In this document: positions 44,513-52,481 of the stretch, piece by piece
Numbering within the stretch: position 1 is the first letter of the stretch
How the letters are laid out: each line of letters starts with the position of its first letter
Assembly: GCF_011046535.1 (NCBI RefSeq)
Contig: NZ_CP049257.1
Coordinates: 2,914,001-2,978,000 of the forward strand
DNA: 64,000 bases
DNA from: Nocardioides anomalus
Lineage (GTDB): Bacteria > Actinomycetota > Actinomycetes > Propionibacteriales > Nocardioidaceae
Direction of reading: 5' to 3'
Translations under genes and position numbers: made by a program
Notes under the pieces: generated by a model
Databases searched by the model: none
The model's input: the letters and a program-made list of their open reading frames with translations, nothing else
Told to the model about the DNA's origin: nothing

Positions 44513-45184
44513 TCAGGAGTTGGACGCGGTCTGCACCGCGGTCAGCTTGGCGTTGCTCACGGACTCCGTGAAGTTGGTCTGGCTGGAGGTGTGGTTGTCC
44601 TCGCAGCTGAGGGTGACGGTGAACGGGCTCGCGCTGGTGACCGCGACGGTCTGCCCCGTGCTGGCCGTCCACGCGTAGACGAGGATGACGCCGCCGAGCT
44701 CCTCGGTCCACGACTGCACCGACTGGGAGCCGGCTCCGCCGAGGTGGCACTCGATGCTGGCGAAGCTGTCGTCGGTGTCGTCGGAGGCACTCAGCGTGTA
44801 GCTGGCGTTCACGACGTAGCTGCCGGCCGGGAGGTTCTTGGACAGCACCGTGTTCTGCACGTTGTGGTTGCTGTTGATCGTCAGCGAACCGGTCTGCGAG
44901 GCGGAGTAGCCTGCCGCGGCGCCGGCGGGCCCGGCGGGCCCGGCCGGGCCTGCGGGGCCGGCGACGCCCATCTTGTTCCAGGTCAGCTTCTTGTCGCCCT
45001 TGGCGCACTTCTTCGCCGAGTAGAGCGCACCGGTGCCCTTCTTGACGCACGCCGTGATCGTGCCGCCCTTCTCGGCGGTGGTGGCGTACGTGACGGCGAA
45101 GGTGGCGCTGCACAGCGCGATGACGACGGCGACGACACCGAGCATCCGCCCGGAGGATCGCGTGAACGAGGTGAGTCTGGTCAT
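44513..45184 (-). CDS. Secreted collagen-like (GPA repeat) protein
   Basis: 223 residues. Signal/anchor (MLGVVAVVIALCSATFAVTY), a CxxxG-like KKGGTITACVKKGTGAL module common in actinobacterial collagen-like proteins, a short (GPA)4 repeat (VAGPAGPAGPAGPAGAA), then a beta-rich C-terminal domain with paired Cys (IECHLGG, LSCEDNH). Probably trimeric surface protein. ATG 45184. Confidence 0.8.
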   Translation of the reverse strand: MTRLTSFTRSSGRMLGVVAVVIALCSATFAVTYATTAEKGGTITACVKKGTGALYSAKKCAKGDKKLTWNKMGVAGPAGPAGPAGPAGAAAGYSASQTGSLTINSNHNVQNTVLSKNLPAGSYVVNASYTLSASDDTDDSFASIECHLGGAGSQSVQSWTEELGGVILVYAWTASTGQTVAVTSASPFTVTLSCEDNHTSSQTNFTESVSNAKLTAVQTASNS

Positions 45185-45287
45185 GCACGGACCATCCCAC
45201 CGGCTGTCCAGGCTTCGGAATAGTCCGTGTCGGGGGTAGCCCGGCGGGGCTGGCTACGCTACGGAAGGTCGCGGACGTCCCCGAGAC

Positions 45288-45521
45288 TCACTCCCAGTTG
45301 CGCTCGCCGCCCACGCGGGCGGACTTGGCGGCGACGCTGACCACGTCGCCGCGCTCGAGCTGGCGGCCGCGGCGGGTCTCGACCTCGCCGTTGACCCGGA
45401 CGATCCCGCCGGAGAGCACCTGCTTGGCCTCGCCACCGGACTCGATGAGGTCGGCCAGCTTGAGGAACTGCCCGAGCTTGATCGAGTCGTCCTCCACCGG
45501 CACGTCGTTGTAGTCGCTCAC
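45288..45521 (-). CDS. S4 RNA-binding domain protein
   Basis: 77 residues: IKLGQFLKLADLIESGGEAK, QVLSGGIVRVNGEVETRRG, LERGDVVSVAAKSARVGG. YbcJ/YaaA-type S4 fold, often in ribosome or tRNA interactions. GTG 45521. The downstream stretch to the collagen-like gene (103 bp) shows nothing clear. Confidence 0.88.
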   Translation of the reverse strand: MSDYNDVPVEDDSIKLGQFLKLADLIESGGEAKQVLSGGIVRVNGEVETRRGRQLERGDVVSVAAKSARVGGERNWE

Positions 45522-45558
45522 CCGCTCATTGTCCTCCCGGGCGTGTCGCGACCCCAAA

Positions 45559-46824
45559 TCAGCCGAGCGCGACGCTCACCGCGTGGATGAGGACGCCGAC
45601 CAGGCCGCCGACCACGGTGCCGTTGATGCGGATGAACTGCAGGTCGCGCCCGACGTGCAGCTCGATGCGCTCGGCCGCCTCCTTGCCGTCCCAGCGCTCG
45701 ATGGTCTGGGTGATGACGGAGGTGAGCTCCGCGCCGTACCGGTCCACGACGAAGACCGCGGCGTCGGCGGCCAGGCCGTCGAGGCGGGTGCGGAGCGCGG
45801 CGTCGTCGCGCAGCCGGGCCGCGAACGCGGTGGCCTCGGTCAGCAGCCGGGCGCGGACCGCGCCCTGGGGGTCCTGGAGCGAGGTGGTGAGCGCCCGGCG
45901 CAGGGCGTCCCAGAGCGAGATCGCGGACCGGATGACCGCGGGGTTGTCGAGGATGCGCTCCTTGAGCCCTTCGGCGCGGGCCTGGGTGTCGGCGTCGTGG
46001 AGCAGGTCGTCGGCCAGCTGGCGCAGGACCGAGTCCAGCGCCTGCCGGGCGCGGTGCTGCGGGTCGTCGCGGATGTCGCCGACCCAGCGGACCAGCTCGG
46101 TGTGGATCCGGCCGGTCACCGCCTCGTTGAGCCGCGGCGGCGCCCACCACGGCGCCCGCTCGCCGAGCACCTCGGTGACCGTGTCCGGGTTGTCGACCAG
46201 CCAGCCGTGCAGCTCGTCCAGGGCCAGGTCGACCAGCCCGTGGTGCAGGTCGTCGGCCAGCGCCTCGCTCAGCAGACCGCCCAGCAGCGGCGCGATCGGC
46301 TCCTCGCGGAACCGCGGCGTCAGCGCGTCGCGGACCAGCGACTCGATGTGGTCGTCGCGGACCTTGGACAGCGCGATGGCCGCCACGTCGGCCACCTCGT
46401 CCACCACCCGCTGGGCGTTGGCCGGCTCGGCCAGCCACTCCCCCAGCCGCCGCGCGGGCTCCGCGGCCAGGAGCCGCTCGCGGATGATCGCCTCCTGCAG
46501 GAAGTTCTCGCCCACGAACTCCTCCAGCCCGCGGCCCAGCTCGTCCTTCTTGCGCGGGATGAGCGCCGTGTGCGGCACCGGCAGCCCCAGCGGGTGCCGG
46601 AAGAGCGCGGTGACCGCGAACCAGTCCGCGATCGCGCCCACCATCGAGGCCTCTGCGCCGGCGTTCACGAAGCCGAGGAAGCCGTCCCGGTCCCGGGTGA
46701 GCAGGTAGACCACGGCTGCCAGCACCAGCAGCCCGGTCGCCACCCCGCGCATCCGGCGCAGCGCCGAGCGCCGCCGCGCGTCGGCCGCGGGGTCGCCGGC
46801 GATCATCGGGGCCGTGGTGGTCAT
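45559..46824 (-). CDS. DUF445 membrane protein
   Basis: 421 residues. MRGVATGLLVLAAVVYLLTR, then GFVNAGAEASMVGAIADWFA and LFRHPLGLPVPHTALIPRKK, FVGENFLQEAIIRERLLAAE are the DUF445 core; a long helical region ends in a hydrophobic helix (INGTVVGGLVGVLIHAVSVA). Function unknown. ATG 46824; stop 34 bp before the S4 GTG. Confidence 0.92.
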   Translation of the reverse strand: MTTTAPMIAGDPAADARRRSALRRMRGVATGLLVLAAVVYLLTRDRDGFLGFVNAGAEASMVGAIADWFAVTALFRHPLGLPVPHTALIPRKKDELGRGLEEFVGENFLQEAIIRERLLAAEPARRLGEWLAEPANAQRVVDEVADVAAIALSKVRDDHIESLVRDALTPRFREEPIAPLLGGLLSEALADDLHHGLVDLALDELHGWLVDNPDTVTEVLGERAPWWAPPRLNEAVTGRIHTELVRWVGDIRDDPQHRARQALDSVLRQLADDLLHDADTQARAEGLKERILDNPAVIRSAISLWDALRRALTTSLQDPQGAVRARLLTEATAFAARLRDDAALRTRLDGLAADAAVFVVDRYGAELTSVITQTIERWDGKEAAERIELHVGRDLQFIRINGTVVGGLVGVLIHAVSVALG

Positions 46825-46869
46825 GGGCCTCGATTCTCACCGACGTGCGCCGGCTGGAAGAATCCGCCC

Positions 46870-47268
46870 ATGCCCCGCACCGTCCTGACCTTCGGCACGT
46901 TCGACGTCTTCCACGTCGGCCACCTCCGGGTCATCGAGCGGGCGGCGGCGTACGGCGACCGCCTGGTCGTCGGCGTCTCCTCCGACGCGCTCAACGTGAG
47001 CAAGAAGGGTCGCGAGCCGGTCTTCAGCCAGGCCGAGCGGCTGGCCATCGTCGGCGCGCTCAAGCCGGTGGACGAGGTCTTCGTCGAGGAGAGCCTGGAA
47101 CTCAAGCGGCACTACATCGAGCAGTTCGGCGCCGACGTGCTGGTGATGGGTGACGACTGGAAGGGCCGCTTCGACGAGTTCGAGGACATCTGCGAGGTGG
47201 TCTACCTGCCCCGGACCCCCGCCATCTCCACCACCGCGCTCATCGAGAAGATCTCGGACCTCGCCTGA
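46870..47268 (+). CDS. Glycerol-3-phosphate cytidylyltransferase-like nucleotidyltransferase
   Basis: 132 residues. VLTFGTFDVFHVGHLRVIER contains the HxGH nucleotide-binding motif, and TPAISTTALIEKI the RTxGISTT-like end of the TagD family. Makes CDP-glycerol or another CDP-alcohol for wall polymers or lipids. ATG 46870. An 86-bp imperfect inverted repeat begins 2 bp after the stop. Confidence 0.9.
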   Translation: MPRTVLTFGTFDVFHVGHLRVIERAAAYGDRLVVGVSSDALNVSKKGREPVFSQAERLAIVGALKPVDEVFVEESLELKRHYIEQFGADVLVMGDDWKGRFDEFEDICEVVYLPRTPAISTTALIEKISDLA

Positions 47269-47270
47269 GA

Positions 47271-47356
47271 TGTGCCCACCGCTCAACGGTTAAGCGGTGT
47301 GCACACTTTCACGCTCAGCAGTGTGCACACCGGTTAACCGTTACCCGGTGGGCACA
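47271..47356. repeat. Long imperfect inverted repeat between the cytidylyltransferase and permease genes
   Basis: Two 36-base arms (47271-47306 and 47321-47356) pair at 32 of 36 positions around a 14-base spacer. Each contains a palindromic GTGTGCACAC (47297 and 47321) and an AACGGTTAA or TTAACCGTT block. It may be a terminator, an operator, or both. No mobile-element gene is near. Confidence 0.75.
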
Positions 47357-47430
47357 GGTGGGGATTGGCCGGTCCGGAACGGCCCGGATTGGCCGTTCAA
47401 CCCGGCCACCTGGCCCGTCAGGATCGAGCC

Positions 47431-48723
47431 ATGACGTCCGTCGCTCCGCCCACCACGCCCGCGGTCACCGGGGCCAGCCTCGACGTGCCGCAGGGCGCGG
47501 CCCTCACCATCGGCGCGGTCCTGGGCACGGGGGTGATCTCGCTGCCGGCGCTGGCCGTCCAGGAGGCCGGGCCGGCGTCGCTGCTGGCGTGGGCCGGGCT
47601 GCTCCTGCTGTCCATCCCGCTCGCCACGACCTTCGCCGCCCTGGGCGCACGGCACCCGGACGGCGGCGGCGTGTCGACGTACGCCCGGCGGGCCTTCGGT
47701 CCGCGCACGGCGACGGTGATCGGCTGGTGCTTCTTCTTCGCGGTGCTCGTCGGCGCGCCGACGGCTGCAGGGTTCGCCGGGGCGTACGTCGCGGACGCGG
47801 CCGGCGGCGGGCGCCGGACGATGCTGCTGGCCACCGCCGGGATCATCGCGCTGGTCGCGGTCATGAACTGGTTCGGGCTCAAGGTCTCCGGCCGCGTCCA
47901 GCTCGGGATCGCCGGGGTGCTCGGGGTGCTGCTGGCCGGGGCCACCGTGGTCTCGCTGCCGCACGCGCAGCTCGGCCACCTCACGCCGTTCGCCCCGCAC
48001 GGGTGGCTGGCCGTCGGCTCGGCCGCCGCCCTGCTGGTCTGGGCCTTCGCCGGGTGGGAGGCGGTGACGTCGCTGAGCGGGGAGTACCGCGACCCGGCGC
48101 GCGACATCACCCGTGCCACCGGCATCGCGATCGTGGTCATCGCGGTGCTCTACCTCGGCATCGCCTTCGCCACCGTGGTCGTGCTGGGCGACGAGCCCGG
48201 GCGGGCGCCGCTGTCGGATCTGCTGGTCCTCGGGCTCGGCGAGTGGGCACGGCCGGTGGTGACGGTGGTGGCGGTGCTCTTGTCCGTGGGCGCGATGAAC
48301 GCCTACTTCTCCGGCGGCGCGCGCCTCGGCGCGGCGCTGGCCCGGGACGGCTCGTTCCCGGTCTGGTTGGCCCGCGGCTCCAGCGCCGGCGAGGTGCCGC
48401 GCCGCTCGCTGGCGTTCCTCAGCCTCGGCGCGCTGACCTCGCTCGGCGTGATCGCCATCGGCGACCTGTCCATCAACGCCCCGCTGATGATGACGACCGG
48501 CACCTTCACGCTGGTGTACGCCGTGGGGACGGCCGCCGCCCTCAAGCTCCTGCCGCGCGGCACCTGGGTCCGGCGCGGTGCGGGCGTGGCCTTCGTCGCG
48601 ACCCTGGCCCTGCTGGCCATGACCGGGGCGCACCTGCTCGGCCCGGCGCTCATCGGGGTCGGGGCCCTGCTGTGGACGGTGCTGAGGCCAGGACCCCGGC
48701 CAGTCGCGCCAGCCCCGGCCTGA
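47431..48723 (+). CDS. APC family amino-acid permease
   Basis: 430 residues, about twelve helices. GAALTIGAVLGTGVISLPAL is the conserved APC helix 1 (GxGI), LGARHPDGGGVSTYARRAFG the helix 3 entry, and WAFAGWEAVTSLSGEYRDPA a helix 6-type region. YhjA/yjeH-like amino-acid export or uptake. ATG 47431 follows GGATC; the 3' end overlaps the convergent MocR gene by 74 bp. Confidence 0.9.
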   Translation: MTSVAPPTTPAVTGASLDVPQGAALTIGAVLGTGVISLPALAVQEAGPASLLAWAGLLLLSIPLATTFAALGARHPDGGGVSTYARRAFGPRTATVIGWCFFFAVLVGAPTAAGFAGAYVADAAGGGRRTMLLATAGIIALVAVMNWFGLKVSGRVQLGIAGVLGVLLAGATVVSLPHAQLGHLTPFAPHGWLAVGSAAALLVWAFAGWEAVTSLSGEYRDPARDITRATGIAIVVIAVLYLGIAFATVVVLGDEPGRAPLSDLLVLGLGEWARPVVTVVAVLLSVGAMNAYFSGGARLGAALARDGSFPVWLARGSSAGEVPRRSLAFLSLGALTSLGVIAIGDLSINAPLMMTTGTFTLVYAVGTAAALKLLPRGTWVRRGAGVAFVATLALLAMTGAHLLGPALIGVGALLWTVLRPGPRPVAPAPA

Positions 48724-50104
48724 TCGTCGCCGGGTCGGCCGCGCCGTAGCCCAGCACCACCCCGCGCGGCGCGCCGCCGACGGCGTAGGACGACAGCGCC
48801 TCGACCGCGACGCCCTCCTCGGCCGCGGCCCGGACCACCGCCCCGTCGTCGCGGGACTGGTCGCGCAGCACCGTCGTCATGTGCAGCCCGGCCTGGCACG
48901 GGACCAGCTCGAGGTGGTCGGCCAGCGGGCCGTGGACCTGCTCGAGCAGCAGCGCCCGCCGCTCGGCGTACGCCGCCCTCGCCCTGCGCAGGTGCCGGGC
49001 GAAGAGGCCGTCCTCGAGGAAGCGGGCCAGCGCGGCCTGGGCGGGGACGTCGACGTAGCCCACGCTGAGCTGGAGCGCGGCTCGCAGCGCGTCCTGCAGC
49101 AGGGCGGGTGCGACGAGGTAGCCCGCCCGCAGCCCCGGCACCAGCGACTTGGAGAACGTGCCGAGGTAGAGCACGCGGCCGGCGTCGTCCATCGCGTGCA
49201 GCGTCTCGAGCGGGCGCTCGGTGTAGCGGAACTCGCTGTCGTAGTCGTCCTCCACGACCGCGCACCGGTGCCGCGCGGCGAAGGCGAGCAGCGCCCGGCG
49301 CCGCGACATCGACAGCGGGGGGCCGGTCGGGAACTGGTGCGACGGGGTGGTGAAGACCAGCCGCGCCCGCTCGGGCAGCTCGTCGACGACCAGCCCCTCG
49401 AGATCGACGCGGACCGGCACGACCCGGGCGCCGTGGGCCTCGAAGACCTCACGCGCCAGCGGGTAGCCGGGCTCCTCCACCGCGACCACGTCACCGGGTG
49501 ACACCAGCACCCGGGTCACCAGGTCGAGCGCCTGCTGGGTCCCCTGGGTGACCAGCACCTCGTCGGCCGTCGTCGTGACCCCGCGGCCCAGCGCCACCTG
49601 CCGGGCGATGGCCTCGCGCAGCGGCCGGTGGCCCGCCGGGTCGGCGTAGGTCCCGAGGTCGTGCGCGCCCACCCGCAGCTCGGCGGTGACCAGCCGGCGC
49701 CAGGTGTCGAACGGGAACAACCGCGCGTCGGGGATCCCCACCCGGAAGTCGTACGCCGGCTTCGGCGCGCCCCCGCTCGTCGGCTGGGGTCGCCGCTCCC
49801 ACCCGCCCCGCGGCGCCAGGTCGGTGCCGCGCCGCGGCGCCGGCGCCGGTCGAGCCGCCTCGGCCACGAACGTCCCGGCCCCCACCCGGGTGGTGAGGTA
49901 GCCCTCCGCCACCAGCCGGTCGTACGCCGTGGCCACCGTCGTGCGCGCGACCCCCAGGTCCGCAGCCAGCGCGCGCGTGGGCGGCAGCCGCTCCCCCGGC
50001 GCCAACCGCCCGCCCCGCACCGCCTCGAGCAGCGCGCGGTAGAGCGCCGTCGTCCGGTCCCCGCGCACGCTGAGGTCGACCACCAGGTCCCCCAGCTCCC
50101 GCAC
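48650..50104 (-). CDS. MocR-family GntR/aminotransferase transcriptional regulator (PdxR-like)
   Basis: 484 residues. GntR winged helix (LYRALLEAVRGGRLAPGERL, PPTRALAADLGVARTTVATA) fused to a fold-type I aminotransferase domain: VTQGTQQALDLVTRVLVSPG, VEEPGYPL, VEDDYDSEFRY, YLGTFSKSLVPGLRAGYLV (PLP Lys). Often regulates pyridoxal phosphate synthesis or an adjacent transporter. GTG 50104. Overlaps the permease gene by 74 bp on the opposite strand. Confidence 0.93.
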   Translation of the reverse strand: MRELGDLVVDLSVRGDRTTALYRALLEAVRGGRLAPGERLPPTRALAADLGVARTTVATAYDRLVAEGYLTTRVGAGTFVAEAARPAPAPRRGTDLAPRGGWERRPQPTSGGAPKPAYDFRVGIPDARLFPFDTWRRLVTAELRVGAHDLGTYADPAGHRPLREAIARQVALGRGVTTTADEVLVTQGTQQALDLVTRVLVSPGDVVAVEEPGYPLAREVFEAHGARVVPVRVDLEGLVVDELPERARLVFTTPSHQFPTGPPLSMSRRRALLAFAARHRCAVVEDDYDSEFRYTERPLETLHAMDDAGRVLYLGTFSKSLVPGLRAGYLVAPALLQDALRAALQLSVGYVDVPAQAALARFLEDGLFARHLRRARAAYAERRALLLEQVHGPLADHLELVPCQAGLHMTTVLRDQSRDDGAVVRAAAEEGVAVEALSSYAVGGAPRGVVLGYGAADPATIRPGLARLAGVLASAPSTAGPRPR

Positions 50105-50141
50105 GTCCGCAGCCTGGCACGCACCACCGACAGGCGGGCCC

Positions 50142-50235
50142 GCTCGGCGCGCCGAACCGTCCCGCGGGTCGAGCGGAGCGAGCCCCTGGGCGAGCCAGCG
50201 AGGCCCGCGGGACGGTTCGTCAGAGCGCGCCGAGC
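50142..50235. repeat. Large inverted repeat in the MocR/sulfotransferase gap
   Basis: Left arm 27 bp (50142-50168) pairs fully with the right arm (50204-50235) except for a 5-base bulge (27 paired bases, 35-base loop). The loop and flank contain GAGCGGAGCGAG units. Sits upstream of both divergent genes. Likely an extragenic palindromic repeat. Confidence 0.78.
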
Positions 50236-50262
50236 ACGCCCGAGCGGAGCGAGGGCCCTCGA

Positions 50263-50279
50263 GTGCAGCAATACTGCAC
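50263..50279. promoter_or_regulatory. Small palindrome before the second sulfotransferase gene
   Basis: GTGCAG and CTGCAC with a CAATA spacer, ending 2 bp before the GTG at 50282. Possible operator, for example for the divergent MocR regulator, but untested; it may also be a leader hairpin masking the start. Confidence 0.45.
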
Positions 50280-50281
50280 CG

Positions 50282-50905
50282 GTGCTCATCTCCGACTCGC
50301 ACCGGTTCCTCTTCGTGCACGTGCAGAAGACCGGCGGGTCGACCATCGACAACGGGCTCACCGCGGCCCTGGGCGACGTGCGACGCATCTCGGCGGCCAA
50401 CCGGCACGCCCCGCTGGACCGGCTGCTGCAGCTCGAGCCGGGGCTGGCGTCGTACTGGACGGCCGGCTTCGTGCGGAACCCGTGGGCCCGGATGCTCTCG
50501 TGGTGGCGGATGATGGAGCGCTTCCGCGAGGGCGCCGCGGCCGGCAACGAGCGCCACGTGGAGCACCTCCAGCGCAACCGGTTCATCGCCTCGATCCTCG
50601 AGGCGCACCCCGACTTCGAGTCGTTCATCATGCACGCGCCGGACGAGCACCCACGGCTGCGCAAGCCCCAGGTGGCCTTCCTCAACAACGACCAGAAGCG
50701 CGCCGACTTCACCGGTCGCCAGGAGAGCCTCGAGGCCGACCTGCACCACATCTACGACCACCTCGGGCTGCCGTGGGCCGGGCTGCAGAGCGTCAACATC
50801 GACCCGGGTCGGCCCGACTACCGCGACGTCTACAGCGAGCGGACCAGGAAGCGGGTGGCCGAGCTGTTCGAGGCCGACCTGCGTGCGTACGGGTACGAGT
50901 TCTAG
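50282..50905 (+). CDS. Sulfotransferase family 2-type protein
   Basis: 207 residues. FLFVHVQKTGGSTIDNGL is the PAPS 5'-phosphosulfate loop; TAGFVRNPWARMLSWWRMME is the 3'-phosphate motif (RNPxxRxxSWW). Same family as the gene at 5148 but divergent in sequence. GTG 50282. Substrate unknown. Confidence 0.85.
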   Translation: MLISDSHRFLFVHVQKTGGSTIDNGLTAALGDVRRISAANRHAPLDRLLQLEPGLASYWTAGFVRNPWARMLSWWRMMERFREGAAAGNERHVEHLQRNRFIASILEAHPDFESFIMHAPDEHPRLRKPQVAFLNNDQKRADFTGRQESLEADLHHIYDHLGLPWAGLQSVNIDPGRPDYRDVYSERTRKRVAELFEADLRAYGYEF

Positions 50906-50946
50906 CGCGGCGGTTGAAATGCCCTCGGGGCGGGAACCGTGCACCC

Positions 50947-51096
50947 ATGTCCACCGCACCTCTCGCCCGGCAGCCGCTCGCCACGGCTCTGGCCGGCGCG
51001 CTGCTGGCGTTGGGCGTCACGGGTGCGGCGTGGGCCATCGACGCCGCCGCCCCGGCGCCTGCGCCGCCGGCGCAGACCGCACCTGCTGGCCGCTGA
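50947..51096 (+). CDS. Small secreted or membrane peptide
   Basis: 49 residues: MSTAPLARQPLATALAGALL, ALGVTGAAWAIDAAAPA, then a Pro/Ala tail. It has a signal-like hydrophobic core with an AxA-type AWAIDAA end, so it is probably exported. ATG 50947 lies 41 bp after the sulfotransferase stop; GGGGCGGGAA upstream is a weak SD. Its stop is 16 bp before the kinase start. No family recognised. Confidence 0.55.
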   Translation: MSTAPLARQPLATALAGALLALGVTGAAWAIDAAAPAPAPPAQTAPAGR

Positions 51097-51112
51097 CCGC
51101 GAGGACTGACCC

Positions 51113-52442
51113 GTGGTCGACGACGCGCGCCCTGCTGCCGGCTCCGTGGGAGACGACGACGAGACCGTCGTCGCCGACATGGCCGCACTGCTCGGGGCCG
51201 GGCGCTCGACCGGGGTCGTGGCCGAGCGCTACGAGCTGACCACGCGCCTGGGCGAGGGCGGCGTCGCCGTCGTCCACGAGGCGCAGGACCGCCGCCTGGA
51301 CCGCCGGGTCGCGGTCAAGCTGCTCCGTGACACCGCGACGAGCGCGGAGGACCGCGCCCGGTTCGCCGACGAGGCCCGCCTGCTCGGCCGGCTGTCGCAC
51401 CCCGGCCTGGTGCGCGTGCTCGACGCGGGCATCGACGGTGACCGCCCCTACCTCGTGCTCGAGCTGGTGCGCGGCCGCTCGCTGGCCGAGGCCATGGACG
51501 ACGGGCTGGACGCCGACGAGGTCGCGCGCATCGGCGCCGAGGTGGCCGACGCCCTGGCCCACGTCCACGCGGCCGGCATCGTGCACCGCGACGTCAAGCC
51601 CGGCAACGTCCTGCTCGACCAGGACGGCACGGCCAAGCTGGCCGACTTCGGGATCGCCCGCCTGGTCGACGACACCGTCCACCACACGCGCACCGGCTTC
51701 CTGGTCGGCACCGTCGCCTACCTCAGTCCCGAGCAGGTCGCCGGTGAGCCGGTCAGCACCGCGGTCGACGTCTACTCCCTCGGCCTGGTCCTGCTCGAGG
51801 CGCTCACCGGCGTCCGGGCGTACGCCGGCTCGTCGGTCGAGAGCGCGTTCGCCCGCCTGGCCCGCCAGCCCGAGGTCCCGACCACCCTGCCCGCGGCCTG
51901 GACCGCGCTGCTCACGCAGATGACGGCCCGCGACCCCCTCGCCCGCCCGAGCGCCGCCGAGGTCGCCGAGCGGATCCGCGCCGTCCGCCGAGGCGACGTC
52001 GTCCCCGGGCTCGCCCACCCGGTGGCCCGCCCGGTCGCCCCGCCCGCCGTCGCCGCTCCGCGCCGCCGCTCGGCGCTGGTCGCCGTCGCGGTCGCCGCGC
52101 TGCTCGCCGTCGGCGGCCTCACCTGGTCGATCTGGCCCACCGACGCCGCGCCCCCCCGCGGCCGCCGCCGACCGACCCCGCGCCGGGTCCGCGACACCCG
52201 AGCCCAGCCAGGCCGCGGCCCCGACGCCCGAGGCCGCCGCCGTCGTACCCGCTGTCGCGCCGCAGCCCACCCCGACGAGGGCCAGGACGCCGCGGGCGGA
52301 GCACCACGCTGGCAAGGGCAAGCACCACCACGCGAAGAAGAAGCACCACAAGACGCACAAGACGCACAAGCCCCACGGACCCGGCAAGCACAAGCCGGGC
52401 AAGCCCGGCAAGGCCAAGGGCCACCACAAGCACCACCGCTGA
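51113..52442 (+). CDS. Membrane Ser/Thr protein kinase with a His/Lys-rich tail, frameshifted in the tail
   Basis: Kinase domain intact: LTTRLGEGGVAVVHEAQDRR (P-loop), VAVKLL (K69), GIVHRDVKPGNVLLDQDG (H158-R-D160), KLADFGIARL, GTVAYLSPEQVAG. Membrane helix near 322-342 (SALVAVAVAALLAVGGLTWS). After a seven-C run (52151-52157) the original frame has poor codon use, whereas the next frame has strong GC3 and encodes a His/Lys-rich tail (GKHKPGKPGK, KKKHHKTHKTHK) ending at TGA 52442. Removing one C gives 442 residues. The uncorrected frame runs to 52477. Confidence 0.88.
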
Positions 52443-52481
52443 GCACACCACCGGCCAACCTGGCTGTGCTGGAGTGACGTC

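Noticed and set aside
47271..47356. Terminal repeats of a small mobile element
   Set aside because: Arms are only 14 bp apart, with no target duplication and no transposase nearby.
47357..47430. tRNA-like stretch with repeated GGATTGGCC
   Set aside because: No acceptor stem, anticodon loop or T-loop consensus could be folded.
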